Assembly: GCA_017848755.1 (NCBI GenBank)
Contig: JAFIHI010000213.1
Span: 1-40,883 of the forward strand
DNA from: Nakamurella sp.
GTDB taxonomy: Bacteria > Actinomycetota > Actinomycetes > Mycobacteriales > Nakamurellaceae
Direction: 5' to 3'
DNA: 40,883 nt
Under the pieces are notes generated by a model, which ran no database searches, was not told where the DNA came from, and saw nothing but the letters and a program-made list of their open reading frames with translations. The position numbers were made by a program, and so were the translations under genes. How positions within the stretch are numbered: the first letter of the stretch is position 1; each line of letters begins with the position of its first letter. Positions 1 to 9,796 of the stretch are shown piece by piece.

Positions 1-1607
<1,607 letters not shown>

Positions 1608-1656
1608 CGAGATCTACTCCTGATTCGGTGGTCGGGGGACGTGCACATCGCCCGTG

Positions 1657-3483
1657 CTATTCCTCATCGAATAAAGGCCGGATGCCGCGCGCGGCCATGA
1701 TCTCGTCGTTGCCGGTGCCGGCCGCGACCATCGGCCACACTTGCGCATCCTTTCCGACGATGAAGTCGACCACCACTGGACGATCGTTCGTAGCCATCGC
1801 CTCCTCGATCACCCGGTCGACATCCTCCTTCGACTCGCACCGCAATCCCTTGCACCCCAGCGCCTCGGCCAGCATCACGAAGTCCGGGATGCGGAACTTG
1901 TGGGTGCCGAGGTCCGTTGCGGAGTAGCGCTCGCCGTAGAACAGCGTCTGCCATTGGCGCACCATGCCGAGGTTGCCGTTGTTGATGACGGCGATCTTGA
2001 CCGGGATCCCCTCGATCGCGCAGGTGGCGAGTTCCTGGTTCGTCATCTGGAAGCAGCCGTCGCCGTCGATCGCCCACACGCACGTGTCCGGGCGCCCAGC
2101 CTTCGCGCCCATGGCGGCCGGCACAGCGAACCCCATGGTGCCCAGGCCGCCGGAGTTGATCCACGTGCGCGGGTGCTCGTACGCGATGAACTGCGCCGCC
2201 CACATCTGGTGCTGCCCGACGCCGGCCAGGTACACCGTGTCCGGCCCGGCGATCGCGCCGATACGCGAGATCACGTACTGCGGCGCCAGTGTCCCGTCGG
2301 CGGGCCAGTCGTAACCGAGCGGGAACGTCTCGCGAAGGTGGTCGAGTTCGGCCCACCATGCGGTCAGGTCGGAGACGGCGCCAGCGGCCTGTTCGGCGGC
2401 GATCGCCGTGATCAGCTCCGAAATCACCTCGCGGACGTCGCCCACGATCGGGACATCGGCGAGCCTGTTCTTGGAGATCTCCGCCGGGTCGATGTCCGCG
2501 TGGATCACCGCCGCGTTCGGCGCGAAGCTGGACAGTTGGCCAGTGACGCGGTCATCGAACCGGGCGCCGAGCGCGATGATCAGATCCGACTTCTGCAGCG
2601 CGCCCACGGCGGCGACCGTGCCGTGCATCCCGGGCATGCCCAAGTGCTGCTCGTGCGAATCCGGGAACGCGCCACGCCCCATCAACGTGGTGACGACCGG
2701 GATCCCCGTCATCTCCGCGAGTTGCTTCAGCTCCGCATGTGCTTCGGACTTGATGACGCCGCCGCCGACGTAGAGCACCGGACGGCGCGCCGCGACGATC
2801 GCCGCCGCGGCGGTCGCGATCTGCCCAGCGTGCGGGCGGGTCGTCGGACGGTATCCCGGCAGCGGCAACTGCACCGGCCACCGCCACGTGGTTTCGGCTT
2901 GGAACACATCCTTCGGGATATCGACGAGCACCGGCCCGGGACGACCCGTCGACGCCAGGTGGAATGCCGCGGCGATGGTGGCGGCGATCTCGTCCGGGTC
3001 GGTGACCAGGAAGTTGTGCTTGGTCACCGGCATGGTGATGCCGCAGGTGTCGGCTTCCTGGAAGCCGTCGGAGCCGAGCAGGGAGCGCCCGACCTGCCCT
3101 GTGATGATGACCATGGGCACGGAATCCATATGCGCATCCGCGATGGGTGTGACGAGGTTCGTGGCACCCGGCCCGGATGTGGCGACACACACCCCGACCC
3201 GCCCGGTCGCCTGCGCATAACCCGTGGCCGCGTGCCCCGCGCCCTGCTCATGCCGGACGAGGATGTGCCGCACCTTGGTGGAATCGAGCAGCGGGTCGTA
3301 CAGCGGCAGAACGGCTCCGCCCGGGATGCCGAAGACGATCTCCACGCCGAGTTCTTCGAGGGTGCGCACCACGGTCTGCGCACCGGTGAGCCGCTCCGCG
3401 TCCGCGCTCGGCGTTGCGGGCGCAGGGCCGTGCGGGATCACGTTGGCCCGGCTGGTGGGCGTGGGTGTCGCAGTGGGGTGCAT
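1657..3483 (-). CDS. ilvB: Acetolactate synthase large (catalytic) subunit
   Basis: Thiamine-diphosphate enzyme that condenses pyruvate with pyruvate or 2-ketobutyrate, the first committed step to Val, Leu and Ile. The 608-residue protein has the N-terminal TPP-binding region with the catalytic glutamate in [17 protein letters not shown] (Glu79), a central FAD-type domain, and the C-terminal TPP motif [12 protein letters not shown] ending in [13 protein letters not shown] start it at the ATG at 3483 (MHPTATPTP) because GAGAAG lies a few bases upstream. An in-frame TTG at 3537 would add 18 residues but falls closer to the attenuator hairpin. The first 30 or so residues are a low-complexity Thr/Pro/Ala tail often seen in actinobacterial IlvB. 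Expression is probably controlled by the leader at 3566-3704. Confidence 0.96.
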   Translation of the reverse strand: MHPTATPTPTSRANVIPHGPAPATPSADAERLTGAQTVVRTLEELGVEIVFGIPGGAVLPLYDPLLDSTKVRHILVRHEQGAGHAATGYAQATGRVGVCVATSGPGATNLVTPIADAHMDSVPMVIITGQVGRSLLGSDGFQEADTCGITMPVTKHNFLVTDPDEIAATIAAAFHLASTGRPGPVLVDIPKDVFQAETTWRWPVQLPLPGYRPTTRPHAGQIATAAAAIVAARRPVLYVGGGVIKSEAHAELKQLAEMTGIPVVTTLMGRGAFPDSHEQHLGMPGMHGTVAAVGALQKSDLIIALGARFDDRVTGQLSSFAPNAAVIHADIDPAEISKNRLADVPIVGDVREVISELITAIAAEQAAGAVSDLTAWWAELDHLRETFPLGYDWPADGTLAPQYVISRIGAIAGPDTVYLAGVGQHQMWAAQFIAYEHPRTWINSGGLGTMGFAVPAAMGAKAGRPDTCVWAIDGDGCFQMTNQELATCAIEGIPVKIAVINNGNLGMVRQWQTLFYGERYSATDLGTHKFRIPDFVMLAEALGCKGLRCESKEDVDRVIEEAMATNDRPVVVDFIVGKDAQVWPMVAAGTGNDEIMAARGIRPLFDEE

Positions 3484-3565
3484 ACCGCTTCTCGATCCAT
3501 CTCGTGGTGGTCCGGCCGGCCGGGCCTGGGTCAGCAATTCGTTCGTGAGTGACGTGGGCGGGCAA

Positions 3566-3606
3566 TAAAAAAACCCCCGTCACCGAATCCGGTGCTACAG
3601 GGGTTG
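3566..3606 (-). terminator. Attenuator terminator hairpin of the ilv operon
   Basis: Read on the minus strand, AACCCC and CACCG are followed by a GATT loop, then CGGTG and GGGGGTT, and then a run of T (TTTTTTATT). This is a classic intrinsic terminator placed between a promoter and the ilvB start. A preceding hairpin with a perfect 7-base stem, GCGCGTC/GACGCGC, spans 3605-3638 and begins right after the leader-peptide stop codon. It is positioned to act as the competing (pause or anti-terminator-side) structure. The arrangement is seen in the sequence; the switching mechanism is inferred from known amino-acid attenuators. Confidence 0.85.
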
Positions 3607-3638
3607 CGCGTCGCCGCCGGCCACTCGGCGATGACGCG

Positions 3639-3668
3639 CTACGTGATTACAAGGAGATCAATGCGCAC
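3639..3668 (-). CDS. Ilv operon leader (attenuator) peptide, 9 residues
   Basis: A tiny reading frame starts at the GTG at 3668 and reads MRIDLLVIT before a TAG stop. Five of nine residues are Ile, Leu or Val, as expected for a peptide that senses charged branched-chain tRNAs. It sits between a consensus promoter and the terminator hairpin, and its stop codon abuts the first hairpin. The GTG is seven bases after the -10 box, so the transcript probably begins at or next to the start codon (leaderless translation). No ribosome binding site could fit. Translation has not been shown; the assignment rests on composition and position. Confidence 0.82.
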   Translation of the reverse strand: MRIDLLVIT

Positions 3669-3704
3669 AGATGAGACTGTAGGTCGGGCGCCCGGCGCTG
3701 TCAA
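3668..3704 (-). promoter_or_regulatory. Promoter of the ilvBNC operon
   Basis: On the minus strand a perfect TTGACA (-35, 3699-3704) is followed by exactly 17 bases and TACAGT (-10, 3676-3681). Seven further bases lead to the GTG of the leader peptide at 3668. Box sequences and spacing match the housekeeping sigma factor. The promoter lies 35 bases downstream of the birA stop codon. Confidence 0.85.
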
Positions 3705-3738
3705 CGTGGCGGGACTGTGATCCCACCTAGTGAGACGT

Positions 3739-4512
3739 TTATGACGACGTTCGTAGGTGGTGCACATCCCCGGCCGTGAAACTCTGGGGGAGGCCGTCCG
3801 ATTCGACGACGATCGCGCCGGTGGTGGCGACATCGGTGGCGATGCCGGTGACGGTCCGACCGCCCGGCAGGTGGACTGTGACGCGGCGGCCGACCGTGGC
3901 GGACCGCGCCAGGTACTCGGCCCGCAGCCCGGAGCGGTCGATATCTCCCCCGGCGGCCACCCACCGGCCGAGGAGACCGGCGAGGTTGTTGAGCACAGCG
4001 CCGAGCAGCACCGCCCGATCGCAGCGGTTTGCGGCGGCCCCGGCGAGCCGCAGCGACGTCGCGTCGGGCCGCGGCAGATCGGCAGCATCGAGCGTGACGT
4101 TGATCCCCGCGCCAACCACGAGCGCGTCGCTGCCCAGTTCGGCCAAAATGCCGGCGACCTTGCGCCCGCCGATCAGCACGTCGTTCGGCCACTTCAGGTC
4201 GGCTTTCAGACCTGTCGCCGTCTCGATCGCCGTGCAGATCGCCAGACCGAGGAGGGCGCCGATCCAACCGAGTCGCTGCGGTGGGACGCCGCGCGGCCGC
4301 AGCAGCACCGAGAAGAGCAGCGCGCTGGCCGGCGGCGCCACCCAGCGGCGGCCGAGACGGCCGCGCCCGGCGCGTTGCACATCGGCGACGAGCACGGTGC
4401 GATCGGCGGCGCCCAACGCGGCCTGCGCCACCAGATCGCTGTTGGTGGAGCCTGTTTCGTCGACGTGCGTCACGATCCAGGTCGCTCCCCCGACCGCGGC
4501 CCAGTCCGTCAT
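3739..4512 (-). CDS. birA: Biotin-[acetyl-CoA carboxylase] ligase
   Basis: Activates biotin with ATP and transfers it to the lysine of biotin carrier domains, here most obviously AccA3 encoded 6 kb away. The 257-residue protein has the biotinyl-5'-AMP loop GRGRLGR (residues 49-55), the KWPNDVLI motif (107-114) and the catalytic lysine in GGRKVAGIL (Lys118), then a small C-terminal SH3-like domain. There is no N-terminal helix-turn-helix, so it is a monofunctional enzyme, not a repressor like E. coli BirA. It follows the polyprenyl synthase gene by 38 bases on the same strand. The ATG at 4512 overlaps, as ATGA, a seven-codon frame starting at 4532. Confidence 0.95.
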   Translation of the reverse strand: MTDWAAVGGATWIVTHVDETGSTNSDLVAQAALGAADRTVLVADVQRAGRGRLGRRWVAPPASALLFSVLLRPRGVPPQRLGWIGALLGLAICTAIETATGLKADLKWPNDVLIGGRKVAGILAELGSDALVVGAGINVTLDAADLPRPDATSLRLAGAAANRCDRAVLLGAVLNNLAGLLGRWVAAGGDIDRSGLRAEYLARSATVGRRVTVHLPGGRTVTGIATDVATTGAIVVESDGLPQSFTAGDVHHLRTSS

Positions 4513-4550
4513 CTGCGAGCCCAGCCCGTCATCTCCCGGCCGCGCCCGCT

Positions 4551-5588
4551 CTACCGGTCCCGCCGGCAGAGCATGGCCGTCAGCACCCGGAATTCGTCAC
4601 GTACCCCGTCATCGATGGGCAGGCTGCCGAGAACCGCGAGGGCGGCGGCGGTCTCACGGTCCGCTTCCGCCTGGGCCCAAGACCTCGCTCCCGTCGCCTC
4701 GACGGCCCGAGCGGCTGCTTCGACCGCCGCGCGGTCGAGAACTCCGTCATAGCCGTAGATCTCGGCCAGCCGGTCGGCATGCGGCCCACCGGCGGCGAGC
4801 GCCGCGGCGACGGGCAGCGATTTCTTTCGGGAGGCGAGATCGGACGCCACCGGTTTGCCGGTGTGATCGGCCGACCCCCAGATACCGATGATGTCGTCCA
4901 TCAGCTGGAAGGCCATGCCGATATGCGCGCCGAACCGCGCGAGCGCCGCGGTCAACTCGCCGGGTGCCCCTGCGGCGAGCGCGCCGATCGACGCGGCGCA
5001 TTCGAGCAGCGCCCCGGTCTTGTCCGCGACCATCTGCCGGCATGCCTCGAGGTCGACCGTGTCCGCCTTCTCGAAGGCCACATCGGCGGCCTGACCCGCG
5101 AGCATGCGCATCGTCGCGGCGGCGATCGACCCGCCGACCGCCGCGGCCTGCGGTGCCGGAGTACCCTCCAGAGCGACCGTGGTGGCGAGCGCCGCCATGG
5201 CATCCCCGGCCAGGATCGTGGCCGGCGCGCCGAAGACGGTCCAGGCTGCGGGCCGATGCCTGCGGGTGGCGTCCTCGTCGATGATGTCGTCGTGCAGCAG
5301 GGAGTAGTGATGCACCAGCTCGACGGCGACCGCGGCGGGGATCGCGACATCGCTGGACGCGCCGACCGATTGCGCGGACAGCAACGCCAGCGCGCCGCGC
5401 ACCGCCTTTCCGCCGTCAGCGGTCACGGGCAGGCCGCTCGCGTCGGCGTACCCGAGGTGGTACTCGGCGACGCGCCGATTGCGCTCGTCGAGACGAGCCA
5501 CGGCCGCGCGCATGGCGGGATCGATCAGCTCGCGAGCGCGCGCGAGGACGGCGGCCGCCAGTGCCGCGTCCGTCACCCCTACCGTCAT
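4551..5588 (-). CDS. Polyprenyl (geranylgeranyl-type) diphosphate synthase
   Basis: Chain-elongating trans-prenyltransferase that adds isopentenyl diphosphate units. From the ATG at 5588 the product has 345 residues. The first aspartate-rich motif is LLHDDIIDED (Asp100, Asp101, Asp104). The second is FQLMDDIIGIWG (Asp231, Asp232, Gly235), followed by TGKPVASDLASRKKSLPV. A DDxxG second motif with this tail is common in actinobacterial type-I GGPP synthase-like proteins. GAGAGG lies ten bases before 5588; a second ATG at 5597 is also possible. The frame stays open upstream to 5804, but that part overlaps the regulatory region of the divergent HNH gene and is not protein-like. The product chain length cannot be read from the sequence. 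Confidence 0.9.
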   Translation of the reverse strand: MTVGVTDAALAAAVLARARELIDPAMRAAVARLDERNRRVAEYHLGYADASGLPVTADGGKAVRGALALLSAQSVGASSDVAIPAAVAVELVHHYSLLHDDIIDEDATRRHRPAAWTVFGAPATILAGDAMAALATTVALEGTPAPQAAAVGGSIAAATMRMLAGQAADVAFEKADTVDLEACRQMVADKTGALLECAASIGALAAGAPGELTAALARFGAHIGMAFQLMDDIIGIWGSADHTGKPVASDLASRKKSLPVAAALAAGGPHADRLAEIYGYDGVLDRAAVEAAARAVEATGARSWAQAEADRETAAALAVLGSLPIDDGVRDEFRVLTAMLCRRDR

Positions 5589-5722
5589 CGCCGCCATGCC
5601 TCTCGATCCCGAATCGATCTCTTCGTGTTCCCGTCGCCCATCAGCTTGCCAGTAGCGCCCGACAGCGTGGTGAGCAGCGGCAAAGATGCCCGCCAGGTTC
5701 CGCGTGGGGATCTTCGCCTGGG

Positions 5723-5744
5723 TTGTCCACAGGAGTTGTCCACA
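5723..5744 (+). promoter_or_regulatory. Two perfect DnaA boxes in direct repeat
   Basis: TTGTCCACA occurs at 5723-5731 and again at 5736-5744, same strand, separated by GGAG. This nine-base sequence equals the consensus DnaA box of high-GC actinobacteria. I found no other copy on either strand in the window. The pair lies between the divergent polyprenyl synthase and HNH genes and is followed by a short AT-richer stretch. Binding is inferred. Confidence 0.65.
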
Positions 5745-5750
5745 TGTTTT

Positions 5751-5812
5751 TCGAACATATTGACGAACGTTGCGCGCTCCGGTAATGTCAGTGACAGAGA
5801 ACATATGTACGG
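5751..5812 (+). promoter_or_regulatory. Probable DNA-damage-responsive promoter (two LexA-like boxes, PafBC-like element)
   Basis: TCGAACATATTGACGA (5751-5766) matches 13 of 16 positions of the mycobacterial-type SOS sequence TCGAACATATGTTCGA. GAGAACATATGTACGG (5797-5812) matches 12 of 16, including the central GAACATATGT. Between them, AATGTCAGTG (5784-5793) resembles the -35-like element TTGTCRGTG of the LexA-independent (PafBC) damage promoters, although no perfect TAnnnT follows at the expected 8-base spacing. The second box ends 27 bases before the HNH gene start, where a repressor would block transcription. Some 13E12 family genes in M. tuberculosis are known to be LexA-controlled, which supports the reading. 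Confidence 0.55.
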
Positions 5813-5839
5813 GTTAGTCCTTGGAGCGGGGGGTGAGCC

Positions 5840-7909
5840 ATGGCAGTCGGTCGCACAAGCGGCACTGCCGGCGATGGCACGCGCCCCGGTGCCGGCGACC
5901 CGATCGGTGCGCGGACGGTCGCCGACATCACACATGACGTCGTTTCGTGTCGCGCCGGATTCGATGCGGCCGCGCCTGGTGAGGCGCCGCTCGACGACGC
6001 TGCTTTCGATGACATTGCTTTCGATGACGTTGCTTTCGATGACGAACCGCCCCCGCCGGCGTGGGTGTTGCGGGCGGCGATAGACGGCCTGCGCGGGGCT
6101 ATCGCGGATGCCGCGACGGAGCAGCCCGGCGGAGCGACGGCCGAGGTGCTCGAAAGAGCCTGCCCAGACGCCGAGCGCAGCGCGGATCACGGAGATCTCG
6201 CGCCGGGCGACGGTGCGGTGCGTGTCGGCCCGGCCGACCTGGACGCGGCCGGGCTGTTGAACGGCATCGTCGCGGCCGGACGGCTCATCAGCTGGGCCGA
6301 GGCGATCCAGCAGCGGTATATCGCCGCGCTTGCGCGGCCGGGCGTCGTCATGGCCGTCGAAGATCTGCTCGATCTCACCGCATCTCCGCTCGGGCTGGCC
6401 GAACCGGTACCGGACATCCCCATCACGGCTCTGATGCAAGACCCGAAATGGAACGCCGCGCTGCGCGACGCGGCCGTCAAGGTGGCGTCCGCCGAACTCG
6501 GGGGCGCGCTGAATGTGTCGCCGATCGGCGCTCGGAACCGCACCGAACGGGCCGTGGCCATGGTCGACACGTTCCCGGCCACGCTTGCCGCTCAGCAATC
6601 GGGCGAGATCGACGGCTATCGGGCCTCGATCATCGCCGAGCGGATGACGGTGCTGGACGGCGAGCACCGTCGCCTGGTCGAACAACGGATCCTTCCCATA
6701 GCTGCACGTCGCACGCCGAGCCGACTACGCGCGCTCGTGGATCGGGAGGTCGTCCGCGTGGATCCGGACGCCGCTGCCCGGCGGGAACAGCGCGCGCGAA
6801 GCGGTCGCGGGGTTCGCGTCGACCCGGATCTCGACGGCATGGCCCGGTTCTGCGCGAGCCTTCCCGCTCCCGGCGCCCAGATGGCCTACTCCGTCCTCGA
6901 CCGCATCGCCACCACCATCAGGGCCGCAGGCCTCGCCGATGGCCGGGGCCAGAACCAGCTCCGCGCCGACGCGTTTCTCGCGCTCTTCGCCGACCTCGCC
7001 GCCACTGGCCGATACGTCATCGGCGGCACCACCCAGGGTGCCGCCGCCGGCAGCAGCAACCGGGCCACTGACAGGATCAACGGCGTAACTGACGATCGCA
7101 CCGACAGCGGCAGCGACGGCCAACAATCGGACCAGAGCGAGCGAAACGGCGCCGACAACCAGGCGGGTGCGGGCGATCAGGCGGGCGCATCGGGCACCGC
7201 AGATCCAACCAATACAGCGGCCCGATTGCGTCCTTCGCCGGCGGCTGCCGACAAGCGCCGGCTTCCGATCTGCGTCAACGTGTACATCTCCGCCTCGACT
7301 CTAGCTGGACTGGACGACGATCCTGCCGAACTCGCCGGACACGGCGTGATCAGTGCGGAGTTCGCCCGGTCACTGGCGACATCGGCCACCGCGGTCCGCG
7401 CTATCGTCACCACGCCCGTCGAGGCACATCTGCCCGGCGGCGGTCAAGGAGCCCGAACCCGTTACTGTGGCACGGTTTTCGATGCCGGCCATTTGGCCTA
7501 TCGGCCGCCCGAACGCATCGTCGGCCACGTTACGGCGCGCGATCGTGTCTGCTGCTTCCCTGGTTGCCGCACACGCGCCGAACGCTGCGACATCGACCAT
7601 CGCACACCCTTCGAGCGCAGCGGTGTCACCTGCCCGCACAACCTCGATGCGCTTTGCCGATTCCACCATATGATCAAGACGTTCACGCCCTGGCACGCAG
7701 TGCCCGGGGGAGACGGCACCCTTGTCTGGACCGCCCCGACGGGACATGTGTATTCGACCGAGCCCGGCCACCTGCTCGCCGACGACAACCCAACCGACGA
7801 CGGCTCCGTCCGTCTCGGCACCGGCGGCTACAGCACAGCCGGCCCCGGCAGAGCGAGCCGCGCTGCAACCGGAAACGGCGTCTGCGGGAGCGATCCGCCG
7901 CCGTTCTGA
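5840..7909 (+). CDS. 13E12-type DUF222 / HNH endonuclease domain protein
   Basis: Member of the repetitive 13E12 family found in many copies in Mycobacteriales. Of its 689 residues, the middle (about 190-560) is the alpha-helical DUF222 domain. The C-terminus carries an HNH nuclease domain starting at Cys571: VCCFPGCRTRAERCDIDHR, then CPHNLDALCRFHHMIKTF, giving the paired cysteines and histidines of a treble-clef HNH. A Gln/Asn/Gly-rich linker at about 400-455 separates two DUF222 parts. GGAG and a G-run precede the ATG. Residues 55-69 are a threefold pentapeptide repeat. The family is often described as mobile or repetitive, but I see no flanking repeats marking an insertion. The substrate is unknown; a damage-linked role is suggested only by the promoter. 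Confidence 0.9.
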   Translation: MAVGRTSGTAGDGTRPGAGDPIGARTVADITHDVVSCRAGFDAAAPGEAPLDDAAFDDIAFDDVAFDDEPPPPAWVLRAAIDGLRGAIADAATEQPGGATAEVLERACPDAERSADHGDLAPGDGAVRVGPADLDAAGLLNGIVAAGRLISWAEAIQQRYIAALARPGVVMAVEDLLDLTASPLGLAEPVPDIPITALMQDPKWNAALRDAAVKVASAELGGALNVSPIGARNRTERAVAMVDTFPATLAAQQSGEIDGYRASIIAERMTVLDGEHRRLVEQRILPIAARRTPSRLRALVDREVVRVDPDAAARREQRARSGRGVRVDPDLDGMARFCASLPAPGAQMAYSVLDRIATTIRAAGLADGRGQNQLRADAFLALFADLAATGRYVIGGTTQGAAAGSSNRATDRINGVTDDRTDSGSDGQQSDQSERNGADNQAGAGDQAGASGTADPTNTAARLRPSPAAADKRRLPICVNVYISASTLAGLDDDPAELAGHGVISAEFARSLATSATAVRAIVTTPVEAHLPGGGQGARTRYCGTVFDAGHLAYRPPERIVGHVTARDRVCCFPGCRTRAERCDIDHRTPFERSGVTCPHNLDALCRFHHMIKTFTPWHAVPGGDGTLVWTAPTGHVYSTEPGHLLADDNPTDDGSVRLGTGGYSTAGPGRASRAATGNGVCGSDPPPF
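6002..6046 (+). repeat. Three tandem copies of a 15-base unit inside the HNH gene
   Basis: GCTTTCGATGACATT (6002), GCTTTCGATGACGTT (6017) and GCTTTCGATGACGAA (6032) follow each other without gaps. In frame they encode AFDDI, AFDDV and AFDDE. The first 13 bases agree apart from one position. Being a multiple of three, copy number can change without breaking the frame. Confidence 0.9.
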
Positions 7910-7939
7910 CGGCGCCGAATCGGTCGATCGCGGCCGGGA

Positions 7940-7945
7940 TAGTCT
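7940..7945 (+). promoter_or_regulatory. Putative -10 box of a leaderless accD5 transcript
   Basis: TAGTCT fits TAnnnT and ends six bases before the accD5 ATG at 7952, where no ribosome binding site is visible. No clear -35 element is present. Assigned by analogy with the better-supported leaderless starts elsewhere in this window. Confidence 0.4.
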
Positions 7946-7951
7946 TTGGCC

Positions 7952-9592
7952 ATGTCATCTGCCATGCCGGAGAACGGTGAAGGCTCGGCCGCAGCGTCGG
8001 ACGGCCACGGCGCCGCCGCGCCGCACACCACGGCGGGCAAGATCGCGGATCTGAACCGGCGCATCGCCGAACACCGTGCGGCAGGGTCGGCGCGGGCGGT
8101 GGAGCGTCAGCACGCGCGGGGGAAGCTCACGGCCCGCGAACGGCTCGACCTGCTGCTGGATCCCGGCTCGTTCATCGAGTTCGACGCCTTCTCGCGACAT
8201 CGTTCCACGGCGTTCGGGATGGAGAAGAACCGGCCGTACGGCGACGGCGTGGTCACCGGGTTCGGCACGGTCGACGGGCATGAAGTGGCGGTCTTCTCAC
8301 AGGACGTCACGGTCTTCGGCGGCGCCCTGGGCCAGGTGTACGGCGAGAAGATCGTCAAGGTGCTGGATTTCGCGGCGAAGTCCGGTCGGCCCATCGTGGG
8401 CATCAACGAGGGCGGCGGTGCGCGCATCCAGGAGGGCGTCGTCTCACTCGGGCTGTACGCGGAGATCTTTCGCCGCAATGTACACCTGTCCGGCGTCGTT
8501 CCGCAGATCTCGCTCATCATGGGCGCGGCCGCGGGCGGTCACGTCTACTCCCCCGCCCTCACGGACTTCGTCGTCATGGTCGACGGCACCTCGCAGATGT
8601 TCATCACAGGTCCGGACGTGGTGAAAACCGTGACTGGAGAAGATGTCTCGCTCGAGGACCTCGGCGGCGCGCGCACTCACAACACCCGCTCCGGCAACGC
8701 CCACTACCTGGCGGATGGCGAAGAGGACGCGATCGACTACGTCCGCGCCCTGCTCTCCTACCTCCCACCGAACAACCTGACGGCACCCCCGGTGCTGCCC
8801 TGGGACTCGGACCTGGAGATCACCGACACGGACCTGGCGCTCGACGCGCTGATCCCCGACTCACCGAACCAGCCGTACGACATGGTCACGGCGATCACCG
8901 CTGTGCTGGACGACGGTGAGTTCCTCCAGGTGCACGAGCTCTTCGCACCAAACATCGTCGTCGGATTCGGCCGCATCGAGGGCCGGAGCGTCGGCATCGT
9001 GGCGAACCAGCCGCGCCACCTGGCCGGAACCCTGAACATCGACGCCTCGGAGAAGGCCGCCCGGTTCGTCCGCACCTGCGACGCCTTCAACATCCCCGTC
9101 GTCACCTTCGTCGACGTGCCTGGGTTCCTGCCGGGCACCGATCAGGAATGGAACGGGATCATCCGCCGCGGTGCGAAGCTGATCTTCGCCTACGCCGAGG
9201 CGACGGTGCCGCTGGTCACCGTGATCACCCGCAAGGCCTACGGCGGCGCCTATGACGTGATGGGCTCGAAGCACCTCGGTGCGGATGTGAACCTGGCCTG
9301 GCCGACCGCGCAGATCGCCGTGGTCGGCGCCGCCGGTGCGGTGAACATCTTGTACCGCAAGGAACTTCGCGCGGCCGCCGAAGCTGGGGAGGACGTCGAC
9401 GCGCTGCGCGCCCGCCTGCAGACCGACTACGAGGACACCCTCGCGAACCCCTATGTCGCGGCGGACCGCGGCTATGTCGACGAGGTGATTCGCCCGTCGC
9501 AGACCCGCCTCGCCGTGACCAGGGCCCTGCGCGCGCTCATCGACAAGCGCGAAACGCTCCCGCCCAAGAAGCACGGAAACATTCCACTGTGA
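7952..9592 (+). CDS. accD5: Propionyl-CoA/acyl-CoA carboxylase beta (carboxyltransferase) subunit
   Basis: Transfers the carboxyl group from carboxybiotin to propionyl-CoA (and probably acetyl-CoA) to make methylmalonyl- or malonyl-CoA. The 546-residue protein has the two crotonase-fold halves of the family. The N-terminal half includes the [18 protein letters not shown] signature and the oxyanion loop [14 protein letters not shown]. The C-terminal half includes [18 protein letters not shown]. The ATG at 7952 is chosen: a TTG six bases upstream is unlikely, there is no Shine-Dalgarno sequence, and TAGTCT (7940-7945) lies six bases before the ATG, consistent with leaderless expression. Its stop codon overlaps the GTG start of accE5, and maf and accA3 follow in the same direction, so the four genes form one unit. 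It starts 42 bases after the HNH gene. Confidence 0.96.
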   Translation: MSSAMPENGEGSAAASDGHGAAAPHTTAGKIADLNRRIAEHRAAGSARAVERQHARGKLTARERLDLLLDPGSFIEFDAFSRHRSTAFGMEKNRPYGDGVVTGFGTVDGHEVAVFSQDVTVFGGALGQVYGEKIVKVLDFAAKSGRPIVGINEGGGARIQEGVVSLGLYAEIFRRNVHLSGVVPQISLIMGAAAGGHVYSPALTDFVVMVDGTSQMFITGPDVVKTVTGEDVSLEDLGGARTHNTRSGNAHYLADGEEDAIDYVRALLSYLPPNNLTAPPVLPWDSDLEITDTDLALDALIPDSPNQPYDMVTAITAVLDDGEFLQVHELFAPNIVVGFGRIEGRSVGIVANQPRHLAGTLNIDASEKAARFVRTCDAFNIPVVTFVDVPGFLPGTDQEWNGIIRRGAKLIFAYAEATVPLVTVITRKAYGGAYDVMGSKHLGADVNLAWPTAQIAVVGAAGAVNILYRKELRAAAEAGEDVDALRARLQTDYEDTLANPYVAADRGYVDEVIRPSQTRLAVTRALRALIDKRETLPPKKHGNIPL

Positions 9593-9796
9593 GCGAGGGC
9601 GGAGCGAATCAGGGCCGTTGCGACGGAGTCGCAGGCCCGATGAGCGGAGCGCCGAGCGAACAATTCGGCACTGTGAGCGAGGGCGGAGCGGGCGGTGCCC
9701 GTCGCGACGGTTCCGTGAGCGAGGCCGGAGGGAGGCTGGCCCGTCGCGACGGAGTCGCAGGGCCGCCGAGCGGAGCGCGGAGCGAACAATCCAGCA
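9586..9796 (+). repeat. Degenerate direct repeats inside the 5' part of accE5
   Basis: A 21-base sequence beginning ACTGTGAGCGAGGG is identical at 9586-9606 and 9670-9690; a weaker third copy starts near 9712. A second unit of about 55 bases, containing GCGACGGAGTCGCAGG and ending in GAGCGAACAAT, lies at about 9616-9670 and 9741-9796. CGTCGCGACG within it is self-complementary. Spacings of 84 and 42 bases keep the frame. The pattern resembles GC-rich dispersed repeats found between genes in related actinobacteria. Confidence 0.8.

Noticed and set aside
1741..3552. 603-codon open frame on the plus strand opposite ilvB
   Set aside because: Arg/His/Asp-rich shadow frame typical of high-GC DNA; the minus strand encodes a full IlvB with all TPP motifs.
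5589..5804. N-terminal extension of the prenyl synthase frame up to 5804
   Set aside because: It would place coding sequence over the DnaA and LexA-like boxes, is not similar to prenyl synthases, and a GAGAGG site supports the start near 5588.
4281..6083. 600-codon plus-strand frame over birA and the prenyl synthase
   Set aside because: Low-complexity Arg-rich translation, opposite two recognised genes, crossing the DnaA/SOS control region.
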